Positions 25,701-33,424 of a DNA stretch of 64,000 bases are shown here, piece by piece. Source of the DNA: Streptosporangium lutulentum. Its GTDB lineage: Bacteria; Actinomycetota; Actinomycetes; Streptosporangiales; Streptosporangiaceae. Made by a program: the position numbers and the translations under genes. The first letter of the stretch is position 1; every line of letters begins with the position of its first letter. The notes beneath the pieces are model-generated. The model did no database searches. It was not told where the DNA came from and saw nothing but the letters and a program-made list of their open reading frames with translations. Location of the stretch: contig NZ_JAUSQU010000001.1 of assembly GCF_030811455.1 (NCBI RefSeq), positions 9,238,001-9,302,000 of the forward strand, given 5' to 3'.

Positions 25701-25964
25701 CCGGGTTCGCTGACCCGGCTGCCGATGTGGATCGAGCGGAACCCCGGGGCGCCCAAGGCGACGGTGAGGTCCCTCCGGCTGGAGATGTCCTCCGACGACG
25801 GCGCGAGCTGGCACCGGATCCCGGCGGCTCCCAGCCCCTCGGGATGGACCGCCGCGGTGCCGAACCCGCGCACGCCGGGGTTCGTCTCACTGCGAGTGAC
25901 GGTGACCGACACGTCCGGCGCCGGTCTCACTCAGGCGATCACTCGCGCCTACGCGGTCGGGTGA
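22770..25964 (+). CDS. Large secreted S8 serine peptidase
   Basis: The 1,064-residue subtilase has an N-terminal signal peptide (to about residue 27), an inhibitor-like prodomain (about 40-185) and the catalytic domain (about 190-460) with Asp216 (VAVLDSGYD), His248 (GHGTHVAST), Asn340 (AAGNGG) and Ser413 (SGTSMAAPHV). The C-terminal 600 residues are beta-rich, beginning with a Fn3-like module (TITYANSGDAPLSLDLTAEG), and probably aid substrate binding. This length and order are common for actinomycete extracellular subtilases. GAAAGAGG lies before the ATG at 22770. Two hairpins terminate it. It probably feeds peptide uptake; substrate unknown. Confidence 0.93.
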   Translation: MTLGRSFIAVLLAGTLGLTPTQGGQAGAPEPSAGKGSAGKVSGVTLITGDRVVVVGKGYRVEPGPGRQVGFMKQVREGHLYVIPSDARPLIAKGVLDRRLFDVTQLLAWRYGDADTADIPVITQSSKGLAPPPLGARQTRQLADLGMSALRVPKASAAQTWKDLTDGARTLAAGTTKLWLDGRRSFTLDQSVKQIGATEAWKQGMTGKGVTVAVLDSGYDPDHPDLKGVVAQERNFSEDPDIRDAVGHGTHVASTVAGAGEKYRGVAPDAKLAIGKVGSASGLTESAILAGMEWAAVEVKARVVNMSFGTMDTPELDPVEQAVNSLSERTGTLFVVAAGNGGGAPVNSPGGADAALTVGAVDREDRMAPFSSTGPREGDHAIKPDVTAPGVGIVAAAAAGTAEGSHVAMSGTSMAAPHVVGAAAILAQRHPEWTGQQLKAALIGSAAPSAGATPYQQGSGRVDLVRALAQQVVAVPGNVWAAFPWNGPDERTAVKTITYANSGDAPLSLDLTAEGEVLKLSAQRIEVPAGGQASVTLTIDGGGKAPGDYLGTVTARSGETVIRTLAGAYVEPESYDVTVNAIGRDGAPVDAYAQVYDPKTGAIRDLGFQNGIAKIRLPKGEWNLYWEVIGRTTGVTIAHTTLEVDDADQQMTLDARQGKRVRITLDDPTAVRQPVIEAQMGYGPWTMGWTLWSSPTQPEKEVFTVPVRQKGLRYMLRTLWESKDVSPSPYVYDLVDRRTDGLPEDPTYAVRQRDLAKVTATYRASGVAAKGWPLTGPRLRDTEATFFTAPVGEMDLPGTLTHYRTPGLVWDSGLEVGASVLADEGRALKREHIRETWNAAVTGPSFARPGGSRTGDRLTLSAGTFFADGTAGRTGTDGEATGTATLTGSGQVIAKTDIAGCFYYDPKTCEFRADLPAEAAAYTLSTSMRRQVPYSTLSTAVDATWTFRSANTAKEQPLPLMAVRYAPEGLDDLNHAKPGSLTRLPMWIERNPGAPKATVRSLRLEMSSDDGASWHRIPAAPSPSGWTAAVPNPRTPGFVSLRVTVTDTSGAGLTQAITRAYAVG

Positions 25965-25986
25965 GCGCCTGACCCGTCCACGCGCG

Positions 25987-26031
25987 CCGAGGTCGGCTCC
26001 GCGGTCTCGAACCGTCCGAAGCCGACCTCGG
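25987..26031 (+). terminator. First hairpin after the large subtilase
   Basis: A perfect 12-bp stem (25987-25998 with 26020-26031) encloses a 21-nt loop, 22 bp after the stop codon. Confidence 0.65.
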
Positions 26032-26059
26032 TGTCCTTGGGCCGTTCGGCGTCGACGGG

Positions 26060-26086
26060 CTCACCGGGGGCGGGGCCCCCGGTGAG
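26060..26086 (+). terminator. Second hairpin after the large subtilase
   Basis: A perfect 12-bp GC stem (26060-26071 with 26075-26086) with a 3-nt loop forms a tandem terminator with the preceding hairpin. Confidence 0.65.
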
Positions 26087-26204
26087 CCCTCGCCACATCC
26101 CGCGCGGGACATGGCGAGAGGAGGGCGACGCACCGGACAGGACCCCCTCATCGAGGTGGCCTACGCGGACGGATCCCGGCGAGGCATGGCAAGAGTTGTG
26201 ATAC

Positions 26205-26233
26205 TTCGTTGCACGAAATACGGTCTGCCGTAT
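26205..26233. promoter_or_regulatory. Two palindromes overlapping the padR start
   Basis: TTCGT-TGC-ACGAA (26205-26217) is followed by ATACGG-TCTG-CCGTAT (26218-26233), whose right arm contains the first bases of the ATG. This suggests autorepression and possibly a leaderless transcript, since no good RBS is present. Confidence 0.5.
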
Positions 26234-26561
26234 GCCAAGGGGAACCTCTGAGGTCAGCGAGCCGATGTATTTCGTGCTCACCGTCCTCCTCGACGGCCCG
26301 ATGCACGGGCACGCGATCATAAAGGGGATCGGTGAGCTGTCCGGTGGTCGCGTGCGCCCCGCGGTCGGCACGCTGTACGGCATCCTGGAGCGGCTCTGCG
26401 AGCGCGGGATGATCATGGTGGACCGCGAGGAGACCGTCAGCGGCCGCAGTCGCCGCTATTTCAGGATCACCGACGGCGGCCACGCCGTCGTGCTCGCCGA
26501 GGCGCGCCGCATGCAGGAGGTCGCCGCGCTGGTGACGAACAGGGCGGCCCGGCTCGCATGA
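26232..26561 (+). CDS. PadR-family transcriptional regulator
   Basis: The 109-residue protein is a minimal PadR winged helix: MYFVLTVLLDGPMHGHAIIKGI (helices 1-2), GRVRPAVGTLYGILERLCERGMI (recognition helix), wing with SRRYFRITDGG, and a short C-terminal dimer helix. PadR proteins usually repress themselves and a neighbouring membrane-protein gene. Its stop overlaps the following membrane gene start by 4 bp (ATGA), so both are co-translated. Palindromes sit directly over its start. Signal unknown; a later in-frame ATG at 26265 is a less likely start. Confidence 0.88.
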   Translation: MPRGTSEVSEPMYFVLTVLLDGPMHGHAIIKGIGELSGGRVRPAVGTLYGILERLCERGMIMVDREETVSGRSRRYFRITDGGHAVVLAEARRMQEVAALVTNRAARLA

Positions 26562-27442
26562 CGCACCTCGAACGGCGGTACCGCAGGTTCCTGCGGGCCT
26601 ACCCGCGCTCCTACCGCTCGGTCCACGGCGACGAACTGCTCGACGTCCTGCTGGAGATGGCCGGGCCCGACCGCAGGGTTCCCGAGGTCCGCGAGGCGGC
26701 CGGGCTGGTGCTCGGCGGGCTGCGTGAGCGGCTCGCCGACGCGGCGCAGGGCTCCGCCTGGGCAGGCGGACTCCATCTCGGCGTCACCGCACTGTCGGTC
26801 GCCCATCTGGCCGCGCTGCTGCCCTACGCCGGTTCCATCCCGCTGTGGACGGCCCTGTCCGCGCTCGCGCTGCTCGCGGTGCTGCGCGGAAGGATGTGGC
26901 CGGCACTGCCGCTCGTGCTGCTCACCGGTGCCAAGGCGGTAACGATCGCGTACGGCGGGCAGCTCTTCGAGCAGACCCTGTTGCCCGTCGACCCCGGCCT
27001 GCTCACCGATGACGCCCTCTTCGGGATGACCGGGCCGGCGCCGGTCGCCACCGGCTACGCGCTGGCCCTGGTCGGCCTGCTGGCCTTGGCCGTGCGCGGC
27101 GGGCCGCCGCGCACCCGCTCGTGGTGGTGGACGGCCGCGATCCTTCCCGCGGCGTGGGCGGGTCCCGCCTGGATGGCGCCGGGGACCTCCTACGTCATCA
27201 GCCTGAGCCGGGTCGCCTTGGAGCTCGCCCTGTTCGGCCTGGCCGTCTACGCGGGCCGACTGACGTGCGACCTGCGATGGGCGTTGGGCGCGTGGCTCTA
27301 CCTCCTCGCCGTCTCGGCCACGCTCGCTCAGAACGCCGAGGGCCTCACCCGCCAGCACGTGGCGTACTGGGGGCTGCTGGCGCTCCTCGCGGTCACGGCG
27401 GCCCTCGTGCCATACGGCTTCAGGAGGCGGGCGCTCAATTGA
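26558..27442 (+). CDS. PadR-coupled integral membrane protein
   Basis: The 294-residue protein has a charged cytoplasmic N-terminal helix (ERRYRRFLRAYPRSYRSVHGDELLDVLLEM), typical of membrane proteins encoded after PadR genes, and about seven hydrophobic segments from residue 70 to the end. No catalytic motif is visible. Such proteins are thought to be membrane-stress or transport-linked targets of the PadR regulator. The ATG overlaps the padR stop. Confidence 0.85.
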   Translation: MTHLERRYRRFLRAYPRSYRSVHGDELLDVLLEMAGPDRRVPEVREAAGLVLGGLRERLADAAQGSAWAGGLHLGVTALSVAHLAALLPYAGSIPLWTALSALALLAVLRGRMWPALPLVLLTGAKAVTIAYGGQLFEQTLLPVDPGLLTDDALFGMTGPAPVATGYALALVGLLALAVRGGPPRTRSWWWTAAILPAAWAGPAWMAPGTSYVISLSRVALELALFGLAVYAGRLTCDLRWALGAWLYLLAVSATLAQNAEGLTRQHVAYWGLLALLAVTAALVPYGFRRRALN

Positions 27443-27604
27443 CGCCGTCGATCTTCAACGAGGCCGGCGAAGGCCGCGGATCCCGTCCGTCGTGACGGAT
27501 CCACTCGCGCGACACGTCGTGGACCCGATCCCGGACATCGTCCGCCGCCCGGACGCGAACCGGCGGTAGGAGGCATCCCGCCCGAGCGATCACCCGGCAC
27601 CGTC

Positions 27605-28219
27605 TCAGACGGAGGCGGAAGGAGGGGCCTGGAAATCGGCGAACAGGCGGGCGGCGGCGATCTCGATGCGGCGCTGGATCTGCTCGTACGTGCGACGCCC
27701 GCGGAGCATCTCCAACAGTTCGTGCACCCAGACGCTGGACAGCGAGCCCGCGAGGGCGAACTCCTCCTCGGTGGCGCTCTCCACGGTGAGGTCGTCTCCG
27801 GCGACGCGGAGCAGCAGCCCCGCCATGCGGTCGCCGAACGGGGTGTCGACCTCGGCCATGATCAGAGAGCGGATGAGCGCGTCGGCGAGCTCGGGCTCGC
27901 GCATCAGGCCCCGGGTGGCGCGCATCAGGATGTCGACGGCACGTCCCGACGCCGTGACGGCGCTGGGCGGGCGGCGCTCGATGCTGCTCTCCAGAAGGTC
28001 TATCTCCTCGCCGACGACGGCGACCACGAGATCCATCTTGGAGGGGAAGTAGCGGTAGAGGGTCCCGAGGGCGACTCCGGCGCGCTCGGCGACCGTGCGC
28101 ATCTGCATGGCCTCGACGCCGCCGCGAGAGGCGAGGGCGGCGGCCGCCTGGACGATGCGCTTGCGCCGCTGGTGCTGGCTTCTCGTACGGACGCCCGTGG
28201 AGGCCGATTCGCTCTGCAT
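27605..28219 (-). CDS. kstR: KstR-like TetR regulator of steroid catabolism
   Basis: The 204-residue TetR protein has the HTH RRKRIVQAAAALASRGG, then MQMRTVAERAGVALGTLYRYFPSKMDL, which follows KstR of Mycobacterium closely as I remember it. KstR represses cholesterol catabolic genes until a steroid CoA thioester binds. I choose the ATG at 28219 (AGGGGGG about eight bases upstream) rather than the ATG at 28324, because a KstR-type core (AACACGTT, 28328-28335) abuts the latter and would then lie in the promoter. It is divergent from an igr-like operon, with a second box at 28460-28473, and a further box lies before fadA5. Repression of itself, the igr genes and fadA5 is inferred. Confidence 0.82.
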   Translation of the reverse strand: MQSESASTGVRTRSQHQRRKRIVQAAAALASRGGVEAMQMRTVAERAGVALGTLYRYFPSKMDLVVAVVGEEIDLLESSIERRPPSAVTASGRAVDILMRATRGLMREPELADALIRSLIMAEVDTPFGDRMAGLLLRVAGDDLTVESATEEEFALAGSLSSVWVHELLEMLRGRRTYEQIQRRIEIAAARLFADFQAPPSASV

Positions 28220-28324
28220 GCCGGATGCCCCCCTGGTCATGGCCGATTCGGCGTCGCTCGGGGCTGTCGTGCCGGCGGGAAGCGGGGTGACCCGGATCCC
28301 GGCGGGCACATGCGGGGTGCGCAT

Positions 28325-28338
28325 GAGAACACGTTATC
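28325..28338 (-). promoter_or_regulatory. KstR-type box near kstR
   Basis: The core AACACGTT (28328-28335) matches AACnnGTT, but the flanking T and A of the full consensus are missing. It lies about 110 bp upstream of the chosen kstR start, fitting autoregulation. Confidence 0.45.
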
Positions 28339-28457
28339 TGATTTCCGGAGGCTCGGATGAGTTACTCGCCGGTCACAAAGACGCCCCACCCTTACATGGG
28401 ATATGCGGTACGGAGGTTATGTCGCCACCTGTTGCGGCCGGCAACCCCTAGACGCGG

Positions 28458-28475
28458 AATAGAATCCGTTCTATT
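28458..28475 (+). promoter_or_regulatory. KstR-type box upstream of the igr-like operon
   Basis: TAGAATCCGTTCTA (28460-28473) matches TnnAACnnGTTnnA with one mismatch (AAT for AAC), inside AATAGAA-N4-TTCTATT. It lies 110 bp before the chsE2 start in an AT-rich promoter region. Confidence 0.6.
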
Positions 28476-28582
28476 TTTTGGAACGGCTGGCGTGGCATCC
28501 CGGCATTCCTCGCGGGAAACGGGATGTCCGGCGGATCGACGACGGGTTCATCAGCACGGTCGACAGCACCCCTGGAGCGCTA

Positions 28583-29668
28583 GTGGACTTCAATCTTGAT
28601 GAGACGCAGACCGACCTGCGCAAACTCGCGGTGGAGCTGCTCGGCCGGGAGGTGACCGTCGCCAGGCTGGAAGCCCACGAGGCGAGCGGCGCGCCGTACG
28701 ACACCGGCCTCTGGCACTCCCTCGCCCAGGCCGGGATACTCGGCGTCTGCCTCCCCGAGGAGGCGGGTGGCGCCGGGCTCGGACCGATCGAACTGGCGGT
28801 CGTCCTGAGGGAGATCGGCGGCCACGTGGCCCCGGTTCCCGCCGAGCAGAGCCTGGTCGCCGCGCTGGTCATCGCCCGGCACGGCTCCCGCGAGCAGCGC
28901 GAGGCGCTGGCCCCGCTGGCCGACGGCGAGATCGTGCTGACCTCCGCGCTGCGCGAGCCCGGCCGCGACCTCGGCGCCGCACCCGCCACGACCGCCCGCA
29001 GGAACGGCGACGGGTGGGTGCTGGACGGCGTCAAGAGCACGGTCTCCTACGCGGCCGAGGCGTCGAGGATCCTCGTCCCCGCCGTCACCGACGACGGCGT
29101 CGGCCTGTTCCTGGTCGAACCGGCGGCGGTGACCATGCGGCCGGTGTCCACCACCACCGGCGAGCCCGCCGCCGCGCTCGTCCTGGAGAACACCCCCGGC
29201 GAGCCGGTGGGGGCCGCGGACGGTGCGGCGTTCGACGAGCTGCGCCGGCTGGCACTGGCCGGGATCATCGCCGTCTCCTCCGGAGTCCTGGCCGGAGCGC
29301 TGACGCTGACCACGGAGTACATCAGGACCCGCAAGCAGTTCGGCCGGGCGCTGGCCGAGTTCCAGGCGGTGACCGTGCAGATCGCCGACGTCTACATCGC
29401 CGGACGGGCACTGGACGTGGCCGTGTGGTCGGGGGCGTGGCTGCTGGCCGAGGGATCGCCCGAGGAGGCCGAGACGGACCTGGCCGTCGGCGCCCTCACC
29501 GTGACCGACGCGGCGCTCCGGGCGCTCTACATCTGCCAGCACCTGCACGGGGGGATCGGCGTGGACGTGACCTACCCGCTGCACCGCTACTTCTCCTGGG
29601 GCAAACACCACGCCCACCTGCTGGGCGGCGTGGAGGCCCGGCTCGACACGATCGGAGCACGCGTCTGA
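28583..29668 (+). CDS. chsE2: Acyl-CoA dehydrogenase subunit ChsE2/FadE28-like
   Basis: The 361-residue protein has the acyl-CoA dehydrogenase fold: N-terminal helical domain (DFNLDETQTDLRKLAVELLG), middle beta domain and C-terminal FAD-contact helices (EYIRTRKQFGRALAEFQAV). Mycobacterial ChsE2 (FadE28) forms a heterotetramer with ChsE1 (FadE29) and oxidises the propionyl-CoA side chain of steroids. The order of the next four genes is identical to the igr operon, which supports this call over a generic dehydrogenase. GGAG six bases before the GTG at 28583 fixes the start. The stop overlaps the next ATG by one base. The cyp125 gene found upstream in Mycobacterium is absent here. Confidence 0.88.
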   Translation: MDFNLDETQTDLRKLAVELLGREVTVARLEAHEASGAPYDTGLWHSLAQAGILGVCLPEEAGGAGLGPIELAVVLREIGGHVAPVPAEQSLVAALVIARHGSREQREALAPLADGEIVLTSALREPGRDLGAAPATTARRNGDGWVLDGVKSTVSYAAEASRILVPAVTDDGVGLFLVEPAAVTMRPVSTTTGEPAAALVLENTPGEPVGAADGAAFDELRRLALAGIIAVSSGVLAGALTLTTEYIRTRKQFGRALAEFQAVTVQIADVYIAGRALDVAVWSGAWLLAEGSPEEAETDLAVGALTVTDAALRALYICQHLHGGIGVDVTYPLHRYFSWGKHHAHLLGGVEARLDTIGARV

Positions 29669-30822
29669 TGCTGATCGACCTGACCCCCGAGCAGAAGAGA
29701 CTCCGCGGCGAGCTGCGCGAGTACTTCGGCGCCTGCCTGACCGACGAGGACCGCAAGAGGATCGCCACAGACCCGTTCGGCCAGGTCTACATGGAGCACT
29801 GCCGCAACCTCGGCCGTGACGGCAAGCTCGGGCTGGGCTGGCCGAAGGAGTACGGCGGCGGCGGATACGGCCCGCTGGAGCAGCAGATCTTCGCCAACGA
29901 GATCGCCCGCGCCGAGGTGCCCTACCCGATCATCACGGTCCAGACCGTCGGCCCGACCCTCATGCAGTACGGCACGGAGGCGCAGAAGGAGTTCTTCCTG
30001 CCGCGCATCCTGGCCGGGGAGTGCCACTTCGCGATCGGCTACAGCGAGCCGGGGGCGGGCACCGACCTGGCGTCCCTGCGCACCGCCGCCGTCCGCGACG
30101 GCGACCACTACGTCGTCAACGGGCAGAAGATCTTCACCTCGGGCGCGCACTACTCCCAGTACATCTGGCTGGCGGCCCGCACCGACCCGGACGCCAAGAA
30201 GCACCGCGGCATCACGATGATGATCGTGGACTGCGCCGACCCCGGCTTCTCGTGGACCCCGATCAGGACGATGGACGGGCGGCACCACACCAACTCCACG
30301 TACTACACGGACGTGCGCGTGCCGGTGGACATGGTGGTGGGGGAGGAGAACAAGGGCTGGGATCTGATCGTCAACCAGCTCAACCACGAACGGGTCACGC
30401 TCGGTCCCGCGGGGAACATCGCCCACACCTACGACCGGTTCCTGAGCTGGGCCCGCCGTACGGGCCGGATCGAGGAGCCCGCGGTGCGCCGGGCGCTCGG
30501 CCAGGTCTACGCCTACTTCAGGACCAACGAGCTGCTGAACTGGCAGGTCGCGGCCAACATGGACCTCGGCTGGCTGGGCGCCCCCGACGCCTCGGCGACC
30601 AAGGTCTACGGTTCCGAGCGGCTGCAGGACGTCGGCAGGATCGTCGGCGACGTCCTGGCCCGCTTCGGCGACCCGTCCGACCCCGAGACCGCGGACCTCA
30701 TGGAGCGGGTCGACCGCGGGGCCAAGGGCGGGCTCGTGCTCACCTTCGGCGGCGGCGTCAACGAGGTCCAGCGGGAGCTCATCGCCATGCTCGGCCTGAG
30801 CCTGCCGAGGCCGCCCCGATGA
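29668..30822 (+). CDS. chsE1: Acyl-CoA dehydrogenase subunit ChsE1/FadE29-like
   Basis: The 384-residue protein is nearly the same length as mycobacterial FadE29. It has the N-terminal helical domain (TPEQKRLRGELREYFGACL), the substrate/FAD loop FAIGYSEPGAGTDLASLRT and the C-terminal helical domain with FGGGVNEVQRELIA. With ChsE2 it should form the alpha2beta2 FAD enzyme that introduces the double bond into the 3-carbon steroid side chain as CoA ester; in that pair ChsE1 is reported to carry the catalytic base, which I did not locate with certainty. Start and stop overlap both neighbours (TGATG, ATGA), so the five genes are tightly coupled. Confidence 0.9.
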   Translation: MLIDLTPEQKRLRGELREYFGACLTDEDRKRIATDPFGQVYMEHCRNLGRDGKLGLGWPKEYGGGGYGPLEQQIFANEIARAEVPYPIITVQTVGPTLMQYGTEAQKEFFLPRILAGECHFAIGYSEPGAGTDLASLRTAAVRDGDHYVVNGQKIFTSGAHYSQYIWLAARTDPDAKKHRGITMMIVDCADPGFSWTPIRTMDGRHHTNSTYYTDVRVPVDMVVGEENKGWDLIVNQLNHERVTLGPAGNIAHTYDRFLSWARRTGRIEEPAVRRALGQVYAYFRTNELLNWQVAANMDLGWLGAPDASATKVYGSERLQDVGRIVGDVLARFGDPSDPETADLMERVDRGAKGGLVLTFGGGVNEVQRELIAMLGLSLPRPPR

Positions 30823-31808
30823 CGGGCGCGGAGGGCGGGACGAACGCGGCGGCGGTGACGGAGGACGACGCCTTCCACGAACGGCTCACCGCCCTGGCCG
30901 AGCGGCAGATCGAGGCCGGCGAAATCCGGGGGATGGCCGCGACCGACCCGGTGAACCTTCCGATGATCCGGCACTGGACCGACGCCATAGGAGACGCCAA
31001 CCCCCTCTACACCGATCCCGAGGCGGCGGCGGACGGCGTGCACGGGGAGATCGTGGCGCCCCCGGCGATGATCCAGGTCTGGACCATGCCGGGCGTGAAC
31101 CGGGGCGGGAAGCAGGTGAGCACGCCGGTCGACGACGTGCTCAGGACGCTGGACGAGAACGGCTACACGGGCGTGGTCGCGACCAACTGCGAGCAGACCT
31201 ACCACCGTTACCTGAGGCTCGGCGAGAGGACGGTCCCGGCCACCCGGTTCACCGGGCTCTCCGGGCCGAAGAGGACCGCGCTCGGCGAGGGCTACTTCGT
31301 CACCTGGGACGTCACCTGGTACTCGGGCGACGAGCCCGTGGCCCGGATGCTGTTCCGGGTGCTGAAGTTCCGGCCCAGGGAGCGGGAGGAGGATCCGCCG
31401 AAGGCCGCGCCGTACCCGCTGAGGCCCGCGGTCAACAGGGACACCGAGTTCTTCTGGGAGGGGGTCGCCAAGGGCGAGCTCCGGATCCAGAAGTGCGCCG
31501 ACTGCGGGGAGCTCCGGCACCCGCCGGGGCCGGTCTGCCCCTCGTGCCGCTCGGCCGGCCGGACGCACGTGGTGGCCACGGGGGAGGGCGAGGTCTACAG
31601 CTACGTCGTGCACCACCATCCGCCGGTTCCCGGACGCGAGACGCCGTTCGTGGTCGCGGTGGTGGAGTTGCCGGAGGGCGTGCGCCTCGTGGGCAACGTA
31701 CTGGAATGTGAACCTTCCGAAGTGGGTATCGGTATGCCGGTGCGTGTGACGTATCGCCAGATGGACGACGAGCTGATCCTGCCCATGTGGGTCCCCCGGG
31801 AGGCGTGA
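30819..31808 (+). CDS. chsH2: ChsH2-like protein: MaoC hotdog plus zinc-ribbon DUF35
   Basis: The 329-residue protein joins an N-terminal MaoC-like hotdog domain (about residues 25-185, IGDANPLYTDPEAAADGVHGEIVAPPAM) to a C-terminal DUF35: zinc ribbon with CADC and CPSC (about 225-245) and an OB-fold (VVATGEGEVYSYVVHHHP). This is the architecture of ChsH2 (Rv3542c). With ChsH1 it hydrates the enoyl-CoA side chain, and its DUF35 then partners the Ltp2 aldolase. The ATG overlaps the chsE1 stop and its stop overlaps chsH1. Confidence 0.93.
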   Translation: MTGAEGGTNAAAVTEDDAFHERLTALAERQIEAGEIRGMAATDPVNLPMIRHWTDAIGDANPLYTDPEAAADGVHGEIVAPPAMIQVWTMPGVNRGGKQVSTPVDDVLRTLDENGYTGVVATNCEQTYHRYLRLGERTVPATRFTGLSGPKRTALGEGYFVTWDVTWYSGDEPVARMLFRVLKFRPREREEDPPKAAPYPLRPAVNRDTEFFWEGVAKGELRIQKCADCGELRHPPGPVCPSCRSAGRTHVVATGEGEVYSYVVHHHPPVPGRETPFVVAVVELPEGVRLVGNVLECEPSEVGIGMPVRVTYRQMDDELILPMWVPREA

Positions 31809-32218
31809 TGCGGACACTTACCGACGACGAGGTCGAGATCGGCACGGTTCTTCCCGATCTCGCGATCGATCTGAGTCCCACGTTGATCGTCTCGACCGCG
31901 CTGGCGACGATGGACTTCACATCGGTCCACCACGATGTCGAGGGTGCCAGGGCACAGGGGTCGAAGGACATCTTCCTCAACATCCTGACCACGATGGGCC
32001 TCGTCGAGCGCTATGTCACCGACTGGGCGGGCCCCGAGGCGATCCTCCGCGGCATCAACGTCAGGCTCGGCGCCCCCGCCTACGCGGGCGACAAGCTGAC
32101 CTTCACCGGCGCCGTGGTCGCGCGGGAGGACGACGGGTTCGTCGTCGAGGTCCGGGGCAGGGTCAGCCTCGGCGACCACGCCTCCGGAACGGTCAGGCTC
32201 GTCCTCCCCCGTCGCTGA
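31808..32218 (+). CDS. chsH1: ChsH1-like MaoC hydratase subunit
   Basis: The 136-residue single hotdog-fold protein (LAIDLSPTLIVSTALATMDFTSVHHD, then GSKDIFLNILTTMGLVERYVTDW) is the expected partner of ChsH2, close in length to mycobacterial ChsH1 (about 129). The hydratase dyad Asp and His is plausible in TMDFTSVHHD. In the heterodimer one subunit supplies catalysis to the steroid enoyl-CoA. The ATG overlaps the chsH2 stop by one base, and ltp2 follows 33 bp later. Confidence 0.9.
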   Translation: MRTLTDDEVEIGTVLPDLAIDLSPTLIVSTALATMDFTSVHHDVEGARAQGSKDIFLNILTTMGLVERYVTDWAGPEAILRGINVRLGAPAYAGDKLTFTGAVVAREDDGFVVEVRGRVSLGDHASGTVRLVLPRR

Positions 32219-32251
32219 CGGCGATCCCCCTCGCAGAAAGGTTCCATCAGC

Positions 32252-33424
32252 GTGGTCTCCTTTTCGGGGAGTACGGCCGTCGCCGGCATCGGCGCGACCG
32301 AGTTCTCCAAGCAGTCGGGCCGGTCCGAGCTCCAGCTCGCCGCCGAGGCGGTGTTCGCCGCGCTGAACGACGCGGGCCTGACGCCGTCGGACGTGGACGG
32401 GCTGGTGACCTACACCCAGGACGGCAACGACGAGATCGCCGTGGCCCGTGAGGTGGGCATCGGCGACCTGTCGTTCTTCTCCCGCGTCCACTACGGCGGC
32501 GGCGCGGCCTGCGGCACGGTGCTGCACGCGGCGATGGCGGTCGCCACCGGAGTCGCCGAGACCGTGGTCTGCTACCGCGCGTTCAACGAGCGCTCGGGGC
32601 GCAGGTTCGGCCAGCCCGACGCCCGGATCGGAGGCGAGCCCTCGTCCCAGGGACTTGAGATGAGCTGGCACGTGCCGTACGGGCTGATGACCCCGGCGGC
32701 CTGGGTCGCCATGTTCGCCCAGCGGTACATGCACGCGTACGGCGCGAAATCCGAGGACTTCGGCAGGGTCGCGGTGGCCATGCGCCGGCATGCCGCCACC
32801 AATCCCGCCGCGTGGTTCCACCGGCGGCCGATCACCCTGGAGGAGCACCAGGCCTCCCGGTGGATCGTGGAGCCGCTGCACCTGCTCGACTGCTGCCAAG
32901 AAAGCGACGGCGCCGTCGCGCTGGTGGTCACCTCCGCCGAGCGGGCCAGGGACCTGCGCAGGTCACCCGCCCTGATCGCCGGGGCGGCCCAGGGCGCGGG
33001 CTCCGGTCAGATGATGATGACCAGCTACTACCGCGACGACATGACCGGCCTGTCCGAGATGGGGGTGGTCGGCCGCCGGCTCTGGGACCAGACCGGGCTC
33101 GGGCCTTCGGACGTCCAGACCGCGATCCTGTACGACCACTTCACGCCGTTCGTGCTCACCCAGCTGGAGGAGCTCGGCTTCTGCGGGAGAGGAGAGGCCC
33201 GTGACTTCTTGGCCGGGGGCGGCATCGAGATCGACGGCCACCTGCCGGTCAACCCGCACGGCGGGCAGCTCGGCGAGGCCTACATCCACGGGATGAACGG
33301 CATCGCCGAGGCGGTCAGGCAGATCAGGGGAACCTCGGTGAACCAGGTCGCCGACGTGCGCAACGTCCTGGTCACCGCGGGCACGGGCGTGCCGACCAGC
33401 GGACTGATCCTGTCGGCCGAATGA
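32252..33424 (+). CDS. ltp2: Ltp2-like thiolase-fold steroid aldolase
   Basis: The 390-residue protein belongs to the thiolase-like SCP-x/lipid-transfer group: TAVAGIGATEFSKQSGRSELQLAAEA at the start, a CoA-site region VHYGGGAACGTVLHAAMAV, and the C-terminal NPHGGQLGEAYIHGMNGIAEAVRQ. In Mycobacterium Ltp2 uses ChsH2 DUF35 as partner to cleave the side chain by retro-aldol reaction, giving androstenedione-type steroid and propionyl-CoA. Its place after chsH1 completes the igr order. The GTG at 32252 has GAAAGG upstream. Confidence 0.92.
   Translation: MVSFSGSTAVAGIGATEFSKQSGRSELQLAAEAVFAALNDAGLTPSDVDGLVTYTQDGNDEIAVAREVGIGDLSFFSRVHYGGGAACGTVLHAAMAVATGVAETVVCYRAFNERSGRRFGQPDARIGGEPSSQGLEMSWHVPYGLMTPAAWVAMFAQRYMHAYGAKSEDFGRVAVAMRRHAATNPAAWFHRRPITLEEHQASRWIVEPLHLLDCCQESDGAVALVVTSAERARDLRRSPALIAGAAQGAGSGQMMMTSYYRDDMTGLSEMGVVGRRLWDQTGLGPSDVQTAILYDHFTPFVLTQLEELGFCGRGEARDFLAGGGIEIDGHLPVNPHGGQLGEAYIHGMNGIAEAVRQIRGTSVNQVADVRNVLVTAGTGVPTSGLILSAE

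Noticed and set aside
18465..33424. Secondary-metabolite cluster around the thiolase and acyl-CoA dehydrogenases
   Set aside because: No PKS, NRPS, ACP or tailoring genes; gene order fits steroid side-chain degradation.
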